A stretch of DNA of 20,744 nucleotides, taken from positions 8,741 to 29,484 of the forward strand of contig NWUY0300002031.1 in the NCBI GenBank assembly GCA_004151065.3, given 5' to 3'. The number at the start of each line of letters is the position of its first letter. Position 1 is the first letter of the stretch. Both the position numbers and the translations under genes were made by a program. The notes beneath the pieces are model-generated. The model was not told the DNA's origin. It ran no database searches and saw only the letters and a program-made list of their open reading frames with translations. This DNA comes from Larix sibirica (Eukaryota; Streptophyta; Pinopsida; Pinales; Pinaceae). Shown in pieces: positions 1 to 9,321 of the stretch.

Positions 1-490
1 ACCCACATCAATAATTGCTCGTTCTAGTGCAAAGCCTTGTGACTTATGGATAGTTAATGCCCATGCCATATTTAGAGGAATTTGTTTGCGGTTGCCTCTA
101 ACAACATGAGTTATTGGGACAATATTAGGGTTGCTTCTGTGAAATGGAATACCAATGTATTTTTCAAGAAGAATAGTTGTGTACAGAGGGAGTTTAGGAG
201 GTTTTGTCCCAGACATACAACAAACATTTTGAATGTAACTAGATGCACCATTTACGAAGCCTGCCTCAACCCACAAGTTGCAAGTCAACATAACACATTG
301 TCAAGGGCATAGTAGAACCTCTTACTCTAGTTGGTCATCATCAAATCCACCCACTTTTGTACGACGGTCCTGCTCTGTAATACACCTTGTAATAGGAGAA
401 TCCAAATATTTCAACATCTTTATGTTATGCAAGGACACAAGATCAATGTCCTTTATGTCAAAGGAAAATAGGTGTCACATCGTGACATGA
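1..490 (-). pseudogene. PIF1-like (Helitron-type) helicase, C-terminal fragment
   Basis: Read on the minus strand, a frame from about 480 down to 1 gives the end of a PIF1-family superfamily-1 DNA helicase. Near 241-300 it reads VMLTCNLWVEAGFVNGA, the conserved block before the C-terminal helicase core. Near 181-240 is a GTKPPKLP stretch. At about 15-69 is MAWALTIHKSQGFALERAII, helicase motif VI. The protein is known to unwind DNA; in plants such sequences come from cellular PIF1 genes or Helitron transposons. The fragment runs off the left edge, so the true C terminus is not visible. In-frame stops lie near 301-303, 322-324 and 475-477, so it is broken. Upstream of about 490 no helicase similarity is visible, and a retrotransposon gag on the other strand begins near 600. 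The family call is strong; Helitron versus cellular PIF1 origin is inference. Confidence 0.85.
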
Positions 491-599
491 GAAAATCCCA
501 ATTCTCTAGGCAAGGTTGTGGATTATGTATGTTATTNCTTATGATGTTCCTCCAACAACATAGTGGAAGAAATCAATGACACTTCACCTCTTTTAGTGA
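491..599. other. junction between helicase fragment and gypsy gag
   Basis: This 110-base stretch holds one ambiguous base at 537 and no recognisable LTR end, primer site or coding frame. It separates the minus-strand helicase remnant from the plus-strand gag. One or both are truncated here. Confidence 0.5.
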
Positions 600-1902
600 T
601 CCCTTACTGAAACGAGAACCAAATGGTATGTGAAATTAATTGGAATAACCTATGCCACCTTTGTTGCATGGGCCACTTCATTTCTCACATACTTTCATCT
701 TACTATTCACCATGACCTTTGTCTTGAAATTCTCACAGAATTTCGACAAAACACATCGATACATATAGCAGATCATATCCATGAGTGGCATAGATGTCAA
801 ACATCATGTACCATAAAAATACAACCTTAGTTCCAGTTCTATTGGTTCCTCAAATCACTTCAACGAACTATTGCAAGACATGTGGAAACCTCCATCCCAC
901 AATCTAAAGAAGAGACCATCATGAAGGCTCAACATTTTGACCATATCTATGCACAAACAACATACTTGTACACCATCCTACCTGATGCTCCTCAGTATTA
1001 GTCATTGGATCCCACACTGGAAGGTTCGTCACATTTGGTGGATGGGCTTATAGGGTCAATTTCCCAACAAGAAAAGGTTCCTCCTCTTGCTAATCCTATG
1101 CCCTTTAACATGGCACCACAGTACCCACCCTTCCTTCCCATGTCAACCCCCCCTTCTCTTGCACCAAATCCTCCATTTGGTCAGTTATAGTATGGACCTT
1201 AAAGTCCTACTTATCCTAATGCAAACCAAGCATCGACAGTACCTCCACCGTAGATGGCGCAATCCGCTACTACGTCCACATCATATGGAGCACAAAATAC
1301 ATTTATCGCACCACCAGGGTACAACCCTTACTACCTATTTCCATGTCCTCCTGGTTTTTCCTCCATGCCACATTTCGAGGTCAATTTATTCCAACCTTAT
1401 TTTGCACAACAAGATCAATAGTTTGAGCAGTTGAGCATTGTAAACCCCTAGAATCCTCAAAATTAGGGGAAAAGGAAGGGAAAAAATAAATAGAACCAAC
1501 AACAAGGGAAATAGGGAAATCCCCCTCCCCGGTCGAACCATAACTCGGGTAACTAAAATGTGGGGGGAAATAACCCCCCCAAGCGAGGGAATAATACTAA
1601 CTTGAGAACCAATTATTCTTTCTCCATTTGTAAAGAGTATGGTCACTACACTCACCATTGTTCGCTTCTCCCCGACTGCCAACAATTGGTGGAATCCAAG
1701 AAGAAGATATCCATGAACACCCCTTAGGCCCCTAACCATACACAACCCCAAACCATTGTGTTACAACAACCCTTTTCCAATCAAGGGGTTGTTGCTTAGT
1801 AGCAGGAGCCCCACCCCTTTGGCAATGGATCCTTCCCTAATATCTACATGAACATGATAGACATTAACTTTCAGACTTAAGCAAAAGATTATGGTGGTCC
1901 TG
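600..1902 (+). pseudogene. gag: Ty3/gypsy gag (capsid and first nucleocapsid knuckle)
   Basis: One frame (codons starting at multiples of three) is coherent from about 618 to 1902. It starts with a capsid-like stretch containing TYATFVAWATSFLTYF (about 648-700) and HIADHIHEWH (about 765-795). A proline- and glutamine-rich segment follows, then a CCHC-type zinc knuckle at 1620-1661. In that knuckle the second Cys, the His and the last Cys are present (CKEYGHYTHHC), but the first position is TTC (Phe) where Cys is expected. Gag packages RNA and forms the particle. Fifteen in-frame stops are visible at 828, 999, 1188, 1200, 1251, 1419, 1449, 1464, 1491, 1512, 1554, 1725, 1797, 1800 and 1878: 12 TAG, 3 TAA and no TGA. 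The frame is lost at a run of eight C at 1903-1910. Confidence 0.85.
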
Positions 1903-2969
1903 CCCCCCCCAAGTGGAGGATGTACCTACCTCTTCTTAGGGCCCTTTACAAATACCATTCCCAACTGGTAATTAGATCCCACAGATACCCAAGGTGACAC
2001 TTCACCACACTCCCCATATCCCTCATATGAAAGCCTCCCATAATTATAGTATTGTGGCTCAGACACCAGCTAGCATGTCCATGTTAGAGGTGCTACAATC
2101 TTTCCCCACCCAATGAAAGGAATTAGTCAATGAAATTGGTGTACTCAACCCTTCCATCTCATGCATTATGACTTTTTATGTCAACAAAGGAGAATCGTGG
2201 CTAGTGGCTACCCTCATTAGTCACATTTCAAGTCCTCATTACAGTAAAAAGCATTACAATTCATCATTGTATTATCGATGAATGCACATCCACATGTCAT
2301 GTCCTCTAATGTTTGGAAACGATTGGGATCACCTAATTTATTCCCCTCATCTATCACTCTCCATGCATATGACATGAGACCATCACAACCTAGGGGATTG
2401 TACCAAAATGTTCCAAGTGAGCTAGAGGGAAAAATGGTAATGATTGATATCGAAGTAGTTGATGCACAACTCGACTACAATATCCTCTTGGGTCGTATCT
2501 ATATGTATGCCATGAAGGCGATCACCTATTTAGTCTTCCACATCATGATGTTTCCCTTTAATGGGAAAATAGTCACCCTCGACCAACTCAATTACTATGA
2601 CACTCATACCAACACCAACCTCGAAATCGTCCTACCCACTAAAGGTGAAGTGAATCAACCACCTTATGTTGATATATGCTCGGGACTGTACAAATATTCC
2701 AACTTGCTAAGGGCATATTCAGGTCTTCCACCTGACATCCCTACATCGACAGATGGCCTTATGTGCATTATTTTCACCTCTGAAAATACATCTCCAACCC
2801 TATCAACATCATCATCAACCCCTCTGAAAAGTCACAGGATTGAACATACATTGAGTCCATCAGTTCCTTCCATCTTTCAGATGCCATTCTTGTACCCCCC
2901 AACGGGAGTACAAGGGACACCAGTTATGGCTCAAATGACCCTAACTGGGCTCACTTTGGGAATACCCGT
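1903..2969 (+). pseudogene. Ty3/gypsy aspartic protease region
   Basis: After the C8 run the coherent frame is modulo 2 (about 1910-2220), with TAG and TGA stops. It then shifts to modulo 0 just before the active site and to modulo 1 from 2278. The active-site Asp codon is at 2277-2279 in IIDECTSTC, where the family normally has an acidic-Gly-Ala-Ser-Thr pattern, so the loop is altered. The downstream open frame 2278-3078 contains the usual following blocks: VMSSNVWKRLGSP, then VVDAQLDYNILLGR (the retroviral protease flap-to-end region), then KIVTLDQLNYY. The protease would cut Gag-Pol; here the frameshift on each side of the catalytic loop and the changed loop make it inactive. The tail to about 2970 is Ser/Thr/Pro-rich and has no recognised domain. 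Confidence 0.8.
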
Positions 2970-3791
2970 GTGGAACCAGAAATGGCCTCGAAACCAGTGG
3001 CCCACTATGATTTTGTCCCAGTCTCGGCAGTTACACCATCCAAGCCAATTACGCCATTTGTACTGCATGCCGAGCTAGTGATACCTATGACCAACCCACC
3101 ATCATTTGTTGCTAAATCCAATAATGGGGGCATAAGACAACCCAATTTGAAAACCCTTATCATGCCCAACCTCCTTCTTGAATCACCATCAATAATTTAT
3201 AGGCCTAAAGCAGGGGGCATAAATCAACCTAGGTTGAAATCCCCAGTAATGACAACCACTACTCCCACAACAAGGGTCACCCCATCATGTGCCCTATGCG
3301 GGAAACAAGGCCATGCAACCAACATATGCCCCACCTTGCCGAAGCTCAAGAATGTGCTTAATAACCATGTTAGTGTGATGCACACGACACATACTTTAGC
3401 AGGGGGCACACCTTCAACCTCATCCTCGTCCAACATGACAACTAAGTCCAAGTCGTTACGTACCAATCATGCATGTTCAATTTGCTTTCAGTTTGGGAAT
3501 TATACACACCATTGTCCCGACCTCCCTTCATTTTGGGATGCCTTGGCAACTATCAGCCTCACCCATCCTTTAGTTGAGAATCCTTCACCTCAACAACAAC
3601 AAAAGACTTCCATAAATGTCATCACTACAATAGTGGCCACCCCAATAGTGTTCACCTCAGAAACACTTAAACTGGAGGAATCACACATGCACCCCCCCAT
3701 CAAACAACACCCCCTAGGTGTATTCAAAGTTCGGCACATGTTCTCAATCAAGCCTATGCCACTATCCCATGAAGGTCATGCAGTTTGTTGA
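2970..3791 (+). pseudogene. zinc-knuckle block between protease and RT
   Basis: This is the longest open frame in the window (273 codons, ending TGA 3789-3791), although it is only a piece of a broken polyprotein. It overlaps the end of the protease frame. Residues about 47-92 hold a short internal repeat (GGIRQPNLKT and GGINQPRLKS). A complete CCHC knuckle is at residues 107-120 (3288-3329; Cys107, Cys110, His115, Cys120). A second knuckle at residues 169-182 (3474-3515) has Cys169, Cys172 and Cys182, but Asn177 replaces the zinc-binding His. Such knuckles bind nucleic acid. A nucleocapsid-like module downstream of the protease is unusual in order. It may be a lineage trait or a duplicated gag piece, since the second knuckle (YTHHC) resembles the one in gag at 1620-1661. 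The real start is unknown because the frame is entered by a frameshift. Confidence 0.7.
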
Positions 3792-4600
3792 CCCACCATT
3801 CCTTTCAGTGCCCTCTGTTGGGTGCATTATGCACACTTCGTTCCGCACAGAAGCGGCTATCGGATAAACTCACTCCTTTAGGAACAACCCTTCCCATGGT
3901 ATTAGAACAAGAGAACAACTCTACTAATGATAGTGAGGATGTAGTCGTATAGTTTGTCTCTCCTCCACCCAGTAGTGATGTCCCTCCATTATCATTTGCT
4001 GAGAAGGATCTCAACTCGTCACTAACGCTGGTAGAAGAGCACCATCCTCTTGTCTTCCCCCAAGAGGAGATTCTTCCCCCCCCACATAACCCCATCTACT
4101 ACGTGGACATCCTTTACATCAACTTGATACCCCTCTAGCTAGTCGTAAGTGTCACTTATGTTGATCCACCTCAAGCGGGAGATCCCATACCTTGTACCAA
4201 CAAAGATAGGTCATTTGATATAGAGTCTGAAGACTCCTTCTCTTCAAATGAAGACATGTTAGAGGAATATTTCTTCTCCACATATGAAGCAATAATGGAG
4301 GCCATGCACTTATATGAGCCTCCTTAGGATGACCTCCATCATAGGTCATCTTTCGCCCCTACCGATGTCAAACCAACCACTATGGTGGCTCAGCAGTACA
4401 CCATTGAATCAAAAGACTTCTTACCTCCTAATCACGTCAATTGGTTCAAGAACCCAATCCCGGCCCTAGATGCCTTTGAAGAGGGGAATCTAGCCCATGT
4501 TTCACCCATGATTCAGGTAAATATTTATGTCTCACCGGGAGTGATTGAAAACTTCTCAATTGGTCCATCATGCTCACCATAAGAATTCATTGACTTCACC
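3792..4600 (+). pseudogene. Pol linker between zinc-knuckle block and RT
   Basis: A coherent frame (modulo 2) starts near 3809 and leads without a shift into reverse transcriptase. It is acidic and Ser/Pro-rich, with stretches such as SFDIESEDSFSSNEDMLEEY (about 4211-4270), and has no recognised domain. In-frame stops are TAG 3950, TAG 4136, TAG 4325 and TAA 4580. It shifts from the zinc-knuckle frame near 3790-3810. The role is presumably an inter-domain spacer of the polyprotein; this is inference from position only. Confidence 0.6.
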
Positions 4601-5480
4601 TCTCTCTTCAAAGAATTTCGAGATGTATTTGCATGGTTGTATGTAGAAATGTCTGGCTTAGACCCTTCAATTGTTGAACCTCATATTGACATTTGGCCAA
4701 ACGCACTCCTAGTTCGACAAAAACAACGACCTGTTCACCCCTCTAAGGCACCACATATCAAGGCTGAGGTAAAAAAACTCCATCGGGATGGATTTATTTT
4801 CTCCATTGCTTACATGGCATGGGTCTCAAACCCCATCTCGATAAAGAAGAAGCAAGTCACAATTCGAGTTTGTACAAATTTCTGAGATCTCAACCTAGCA
4901 TGACTCAAGGACAATTTCCCCACCCCATTCATTTACCAGATTGTCGACTCATGCACAGGTATCGAAATATTTCCTTTATGGATGGATTTTTCAGGTTATA
5001 ACCAAATACAAATCTTCCCCCACGATCAGTACAAAACAACATTTACAACACCGTGGGGTACTTTTTCCTATAGGGTTATGCCTTTTGGGTTAAAGAATGT
5101 TGGGGCCACATTCCAAAGGGATATGTCATATGTTTTCAATGACTTGACCCATATCATCTTGGCTTTCCTCGATGATCTTACAGCGAAATCCAAAAAATGG
5201 TGTGATCACCTCCGCGACCTACGAACCATATTCATGCGATGTCGCAAGTACAATATACAATTCAATCCCCTCAAATGCATGTTCTATGTCATCGCAGGAT
5301 GGTTATTAGGATTGATCGTTTCAAAATTAGGAATCACCATAGACCCATCCAAAGTCCAAGCCATTCTTGACTTACCTCCCCCATGAACACGACGTCATTT
5401 GCAAAGTGTCCAAGGGAAGGCCAATTTCCTTCACCACTTTGTACTTGATTATGCCACTTAGGCACATGGTTTTTAATGTC
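4601..5480 (+). pseudogene. pol: Ty3/gypsy reverse transcriptase
   Basis: The frame is modulo 2 throughout. It opens with an FAW...GLDPSIVEPHIDI lead-in (about 4630-4695), typical of the N-terminal edge of plant gypsy RT. It then shows NPISIKKKQVTIRVCTNF (about 4829-4882), the motif A region MDFSGYNQI (Asp at 4985-4987), TPWGTFSYRVMPFGLKN (about 5048-5098), and the catalytic box FLDDL with the Asp pair at 5171-5176. The box has Phe where Tyr is usual. The connection LLGLIVSKLGITIDPSKV (about 5306-5359) follows. The enzyme copies the element RNA into DNA. Stops at TGA 4883, TGA 4901, TGA 5384, TAG 5459 and TAA 5474 disable it. Around motif A, two small compensating indels seem to have changed the residues before the Asp. 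Confidence 0.92.
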
Positions 5481-6067
5481 TGCTTATTAAAGATATCACT
5501 TTCCAATGGGATGACCAAGCACAAAGCTCTTTTGAAGCATTAAAGCAAGCATTGGCTTTTGCACCCCTCATATCCCCACTGGACTTTGACAAAGACTTTA
5601 TCCTCTATATATCGGTGTCATCTTTTGTTGTTGCGAGCATCCTGATCCAACATGATGAAGGTTACAATGAACATGTAATTTATTGCATCAGCAAAACATT
5701 AGCAGGACCAACACTCAAATACACTCATGTTGAGAAGCTCACACTATCCATAATCCTATCATTACATAAGTTGCACCATTACATCTTACTCTGCAAAACA
5801 ACAGTGATCGTAGACTCCAATCCAATGCAATACATACTTAGTTGAGCGCTCATTAATGATAAGTTTGCAATATGGATTGTTATTCTCCAAGAATTCAACC
5901 TTGAGTTTGTTATCCTTAAAAGCAAAAAATCCTTGGCCCTTACTGAGCTCATCGTTGATCTCCTGGCCACTACTCTAGGAGAACCTGTGAATGACCAATT
6001 ACCTGATGAGCATATTTTCATCATAACCAGCGATGATCCATGGTATGGCGATATCATGACTTATCTC
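5481..6067 (+). pseudogene. Ty3/gypsy RNase H domain
   Basis: This continues the RT frame (modulo 2). It reads FQWDDQAQSSFEALKQAL, then LISPLDFDKDFILYISVSS, then YTHVEKLTLSIILSLHKLHHY and VDSNPMQYILS (to 5842). The order and spacing match the RNase H that follows RT and degrades the RNA strand. The Glu of YTHVEK and the Asp of VDSNP are in place. The first catalytic Asp, expected near LYISVSS (about 5587-5607), is not seen. TGA at 5843 interrupts, after which the same frame continues (FAIWIVILQEFNLEFVI) as the tether toward integrase, ending at TGA 6068. Confidence 0.85.
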
Positions 6068-7268
6068 TGAAATTAGAAATTCACCCCTCACTTGTCCTGG
6101 GATGATTTCCAACACATACACCATCAATCTCCTAGATATCTCCTCCTGGGAGATGTCTTATATCATTATGGGGTCGACACTATCCCTCAATGTTGCTTGT
6201 CAGATGATGAGTTTGAGTAGGTCATGAATGACTGTCACAGTGGGGTATGTGGTGGTCACCTCTCAAGGTTGGCCACAACCCAAAAAACACTCTGTACGAG
6301 ATATTTTTGGCCGTCCTTGTTCAAGGATTGTGTTTATGTCGTAAAATTGTGTCAATTGTCAGGTATTTTCCTGCAAAACATGGGCAACCCCTTCCCCTCT
6401 CCACCCTGTAATCACAACTGGGCCATTTTGCAAATAGGGAATTGATTTCATGGAGTGCCACCCAGCCTCAGCACAGGGTCACAAATACGTCGCAGTAGTA
6501 GTTGACTACTTCACTAAGTGGGCCGAAGCAATGCCTACATTTGATTGCACCGACACTACCACGGCATGATTCATCTTCAATCGCATCATATCATGCTTTG
6601 GAGTCATTAAGTAGTTAGTCATCGATAACGACACCCATTTCCGCAATCCGACTTTCGAGGATTTATTGCTCTTATTAGGATTCAAGCATGAATTCTCTAC
6701 ATCTTATTATCCTCAAGCTAATGGACCAGTCGAAGTTGTGAACAAAGTTCTCAAAAACATGCTTCAATGCACAATCAATAAGAACAAATTCAATTGGCAC
6801 CATATGATATTTCCCACTTTATGGGCATATCGAACCTTGGTTAAAACTGCCAAATGATTTACCCTATTCCACCTTGTCTATGGAGTAGAAGCAGTATTAC
6901 CTATTGAGTGCCAAATACCTATACTCCAATCAGCTATAGAGTTGTTACCCACTACCTCGGCTCTTGAACAACGGTTGTTTAATTTGGAATACCTTGATGA
7001 AGAAAGAAGGGACTCGCTACAATAGAACAAGACCATGAAGCTTCACTCCAAAGCACACTATGACCACCAAGTCCGACCTCGCACCTTTAGCGAGGGTGAC
7101 TTTGTCCTCATTTTCAACACCAAAAAAGACACCAAACCTGGACCAGGTAAATTTGTATCTAAATGGACAGGGCCCTATGTCATAAATAAATGCCTACCCA
7201 AATGGGCATATATCTTGATAGATCTTGAAGGAATAACCCTCAACAATCCTATCAATGGGTTGTACTAA
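6068..7268 (+). pseudogene. Ty3/gypsy integrase
   Basis: The N-terminal zinc-binding domain (frame modulo 2) has His at 6236-6238 and 6257-6259 (CHSGVCGGHLS). The following Cys pair is reduced: CQLS has Ser where the second Cys belongs. The frame moves to modulo 0 near 6385-6400. The catalytic core keeps Asp at 6504-6506 (VVDYFTKWAEAMP), Asp at 6624-6626 (VIDNDTHF) and Glu at 6732-6734 (GPVEVVNK). The last two are 35 residues apart, the canonical DD35E spacing. The C-terminal part (about 7035-7265) has FSEGDFVLIF, KFVSKWTGPYVI and the family ending INGLY. Integrase joins element DNA to the host. Stops are TGA 6068, TAG 6074, TAG 6218, TAG 6435, TGA 6567, TAG 6612, TGA 6855, TAG 7023 and TAA 7266. 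The original end may be a few codons further, at TAA 7284. No chromodomain is seen. Confidence 0.92.
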
Positions 7269-7270
7269 AA

Positions 7271-8090
7271 ATGTTTATTTCCATAATATCATGCACACCC
7301 CATAGGTTTGCTATGTTTTTCGGTTATTATTTTGGCATCGTCAGTACCTTTGTCATGATATCTGTTACACTTGGGTATATGCATCATGTGTGCAAGAGAA
7401 TGACCGAGAAACTAAGACTCCAACCCTTTCAACAATGGCACAGGACTTGCATCACATGTATCATTCTGAAACTGGCATATAGGCAACATTTTCCCTCTAC
7501 TTACATTGCATTTACCAGTACTCCCGATGATAACCATGATCCCCATGCTTATAAACCAATCTTGTGTCAGCTCTATAAATTTTACAGTTGGCTAAAAAAT
7601 TATCTTGGTTCTCAGGATAAAACCCTTGTCCTATTATGTACTCCAACTCTCATCAACATCGAATCACCATTTTTGAGAGTGCAGTATTTAAAGTTGTACC
7701 TTGGGATCCCTTTCAATCACTATAAGGGATTGCCTAGAACAAGGTAGGGAAAGTCATTAGCAATCCCTAACTTAGTGGTCTCCCCTATGCGAGTTTTACA
7801 TTTCAAAGGTAGAAGTTTTCACATTTATATATCATGGTAGCAGCACATCTAGTACAGTGAGGTGCCCCATCCAACAATGCCACCAGTATTATGGTCCCCC
7901 ACCCTAGTGTGATTCTCATGATCATTAGCAGTTTCGCTTCTTCGGTACCAGTAACATCATTTCCAGGTTCACCTCCTCTCATATGGACTGAAGCTACCTT
8001 AGTCCATGTACCAACATTATTATGAGTTGACCCCTCGATCTCCTCTCATTGTAATCACTTTAACACATTTTCACGAGCATGGGTATGCCC
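7271..8090 (+). pseudogene. possible third frame after pol (env-like position)
   Basis: An open frame of 158 codons starts at ATG 7271, three bases after the integrase stop, and ends at TAG 7745. The same frame stays readable beyond it, with TAG at 7838 and 7850 and TGA at 7910 and 7919, to about the ambiguous bases at 8091-8092. An early hydrophobic stretch (FFGYYFGIVSTFVMISVTLG, residues about 16-35) could span a membrane. No similarity to a named family is recognised. Athila-type elements can carry an env-like gene at this position, so that is one reading. Ordinary 3' non-coding element sequence that is open by chance is the other. Confidence 0.35.
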
Positions 8091-8092
8091 NN

Positions 8093-8239
8093 GATACATC
8101 ACAATTGGCCTCCCATAGGCTCCATCTACTCAAAAACACAAAATGGGGCCCAAAATGCCCTATATAAAGTACAGAGTGCCAAAGCAATCACATATAACTC
8201 TAATGCTTTGTTTGGTCAGGCCTAAAGATTTCCCGAGGT
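8093..8239 (+). promoter_or_regulatory. TATA-like box in the 3' flank of the gypsy element
   Basis: TATATAAA lies at 8161-8168, in CCTATATAAAGTACAG, after a C-rich segment. It fits a plant TATA box and might belong to a degenerate 3' LTR. No paired LTR, TG start or CA end could be established, so this is only a candidate site. Confidence 0.25.
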
Positions 8240-8700
8240 GGGACTACCTCTGGCATTTCCTCTGTTGCTCCCGCAACCTCCCCAGGCCGACCCATCAGTG
8301 CCAGTCTGCGCCTATGGCGAAGTCTCTTCTCAGTTGCAGGAGATGGACGATGAACCCCTTGTGCTACTCATACATGGTGACCCACGGTCTCCACCCTCCT
8401 CATCATCTAGCACCAACCCGCCCCTAGCTCGGTTGGTAATTGAACAGTAAGGGCCAACTCGTCATCTTCCAACTCGAACAAATATCGATCACCCATGCCA
8501 TCATTCATCACCCCAAGCCGCCTCTCTATGTCAGCTAAGATCTTCTCGGCATGATGACCTAAGGATTCTCCCCCTGTGGGAGCACTCTCCACTACATCTA
8601 TACTAGCTACACTAGCAGTAGCACCAGCACCTCCCGCCGGTCCTAGTTCCTCATTCTGCATGTGGAAACTTCCTCCAACCCGTGGTGGTCTCACCATTCC
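8240..8700. other. GC-richer patch with open frames on both strands
   Basis: Base composition changes sharply here relative to the AT-rich sequence to the right. On the plus strand 8238-8450 is open and Pro/Ser-rich (70 codons). On the minus strand 8697-8407 is open for 96 codons, with an acidic, possibly helical stretch (AEKILADIERRLGVMNDGM). Neither is recognised. The opposing frames overlap only at 8407-8450, so both cannot be ruled out, but a remnant of one coding sequence, perhaps of an element, is the simplest explanation. Codon-level support would need homologues. Confidence 0.3.
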
Positions 8701-9029
8701 GACATCTACATCATATATAAGATCCCATCATTAGTATCACATATACATGATAAATATGTGCATAATCCAAAACTATGTACAACAAACACCTACATAAAAC
8801 AAATAAATGCATAAACAAACGTAAATTTCATGTTTTTAGTCATTAAGAAACTTTATTTCTTCATACTACCATATTAAAAATATATCATTGTTAACTTTGA
8901 TTGTTTTATCCTATGTATGATGATTTATTGCACTTTCTATCATGGAGGTGATTCTATGCAAAACTAAGTCAACATGATAAAAACTTGTTCTTTGTTTTCA
9001 TTATGTGAGTGAGAGAATGCATCCCATGT
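8701..9029. other. AT-rich spacer
   Basis: I see nothing recognisable here: no coding frame, RNA gene or repeat boundary. It leads into the minisatellite at 9030. Confidence 0.5.
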
Positions 9030-9177
9030 TGTAGCCATTGCATGTACATACTTGTGAGATAAACGCTGTAGCCATTGAATGTACATACTTGTGATCTCAA
9101 CACTGTATCCATTGCATGTACATGCTTATGAGCTAAACACTGTAGCCATTGCGTGTACATACTTGTGAGATCAACAC
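9030..9177. repeat. minisatellite, four tandem copies of a 37-bp unit
   Basis: Units begin TGTA(G/T)CCATTG at 9030, 9067, 9104 and 9141, and each is exactly 37 bp. Copies differ by a few substitutions and no indels. Each unit carries the palindrome ATGTACAT or a one-base variant of it; in the third copy it extends to the perfect 12-bp palindrome GCATGTACATGC. No gene is associated with it. Confidence 0.95.
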
Positions 9178-9321
9178 TAGATTAATAGCCTCGCTCTGCA
9201 TTTTTTATCTTTTAGCATGCCACCACCACATACCACATAACATACATTTGAAGGAGACTTAAAATTTCATTATGAGAATGCCAACACTTTTTATTTCTTC
9301 TACTACCACGTTACATACAAT
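9178..9321. other. AT-rich spacer after the minisatellite
   Basis: No coding or structural feature is seen. Confidence 0.4.

Larger units (their letters stand above)
600..8090 (+). mobile_element. decayed Ty3/gypsy LTR retrotransposon, plant non-chromovirus (Athila/Tat-like) type
   Basis: The order gag, protease, reverse transcriptase, RNase H, integrase defines Ty3/gypsy (integrase last), unlike Ty1/copia. The style of the RT and integrase sequence resembles the plant Athila/Tat group, and no chromodomain is seen after the integrase. The frame moves 0, 2, 0, 1, 0, 2, 0 (position modulo 3), so few indels separate long coherent frames, but nonsense codons are frequent. No 5' LTR is visible before gag. 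A 3' LTR cannot be confirmed because no second copy is in the window. The right limit is uncertain: recognisable pol ends at 7268 and coding-like sequence may continue to about 8090. The element is dead as it stands. Confidence 0.93.

Noticed and set aside
82-490. Plus-strand open frames at 82-312 and 278-490
   Set aside because: They are shadows of the minus-strand PIF1 helicase, whose motifs are clear on the other strand.
1386-1751. 121-codon minus-strand open frame
   Set aside because: It lies opposite the gag frame, which has a zinc knuckle and coherent composition; the minus product shows no motif.
600-1902. A ciliate-like genetic code in which TAA and TAG mean glutamine, since gag has only those stops
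   Set aside because: Pol of the same element also has TGA stops and frameshifts, and all features are of plant element type. Deamination of Gln codons explains the pattern more simply.
3224-4349. Minus-strand frames at 3224-3466, 3805-4095 and 4152-4349
   Set aside because: They are antisense to the coherent zinc-knuckle and linker frames of the gypsy polyprotein.
5779-6057. 92-codon minus-strand frame
   Set aside because: It is antisense to the RNase H-integrase tether, which is recognised on the plus strand.
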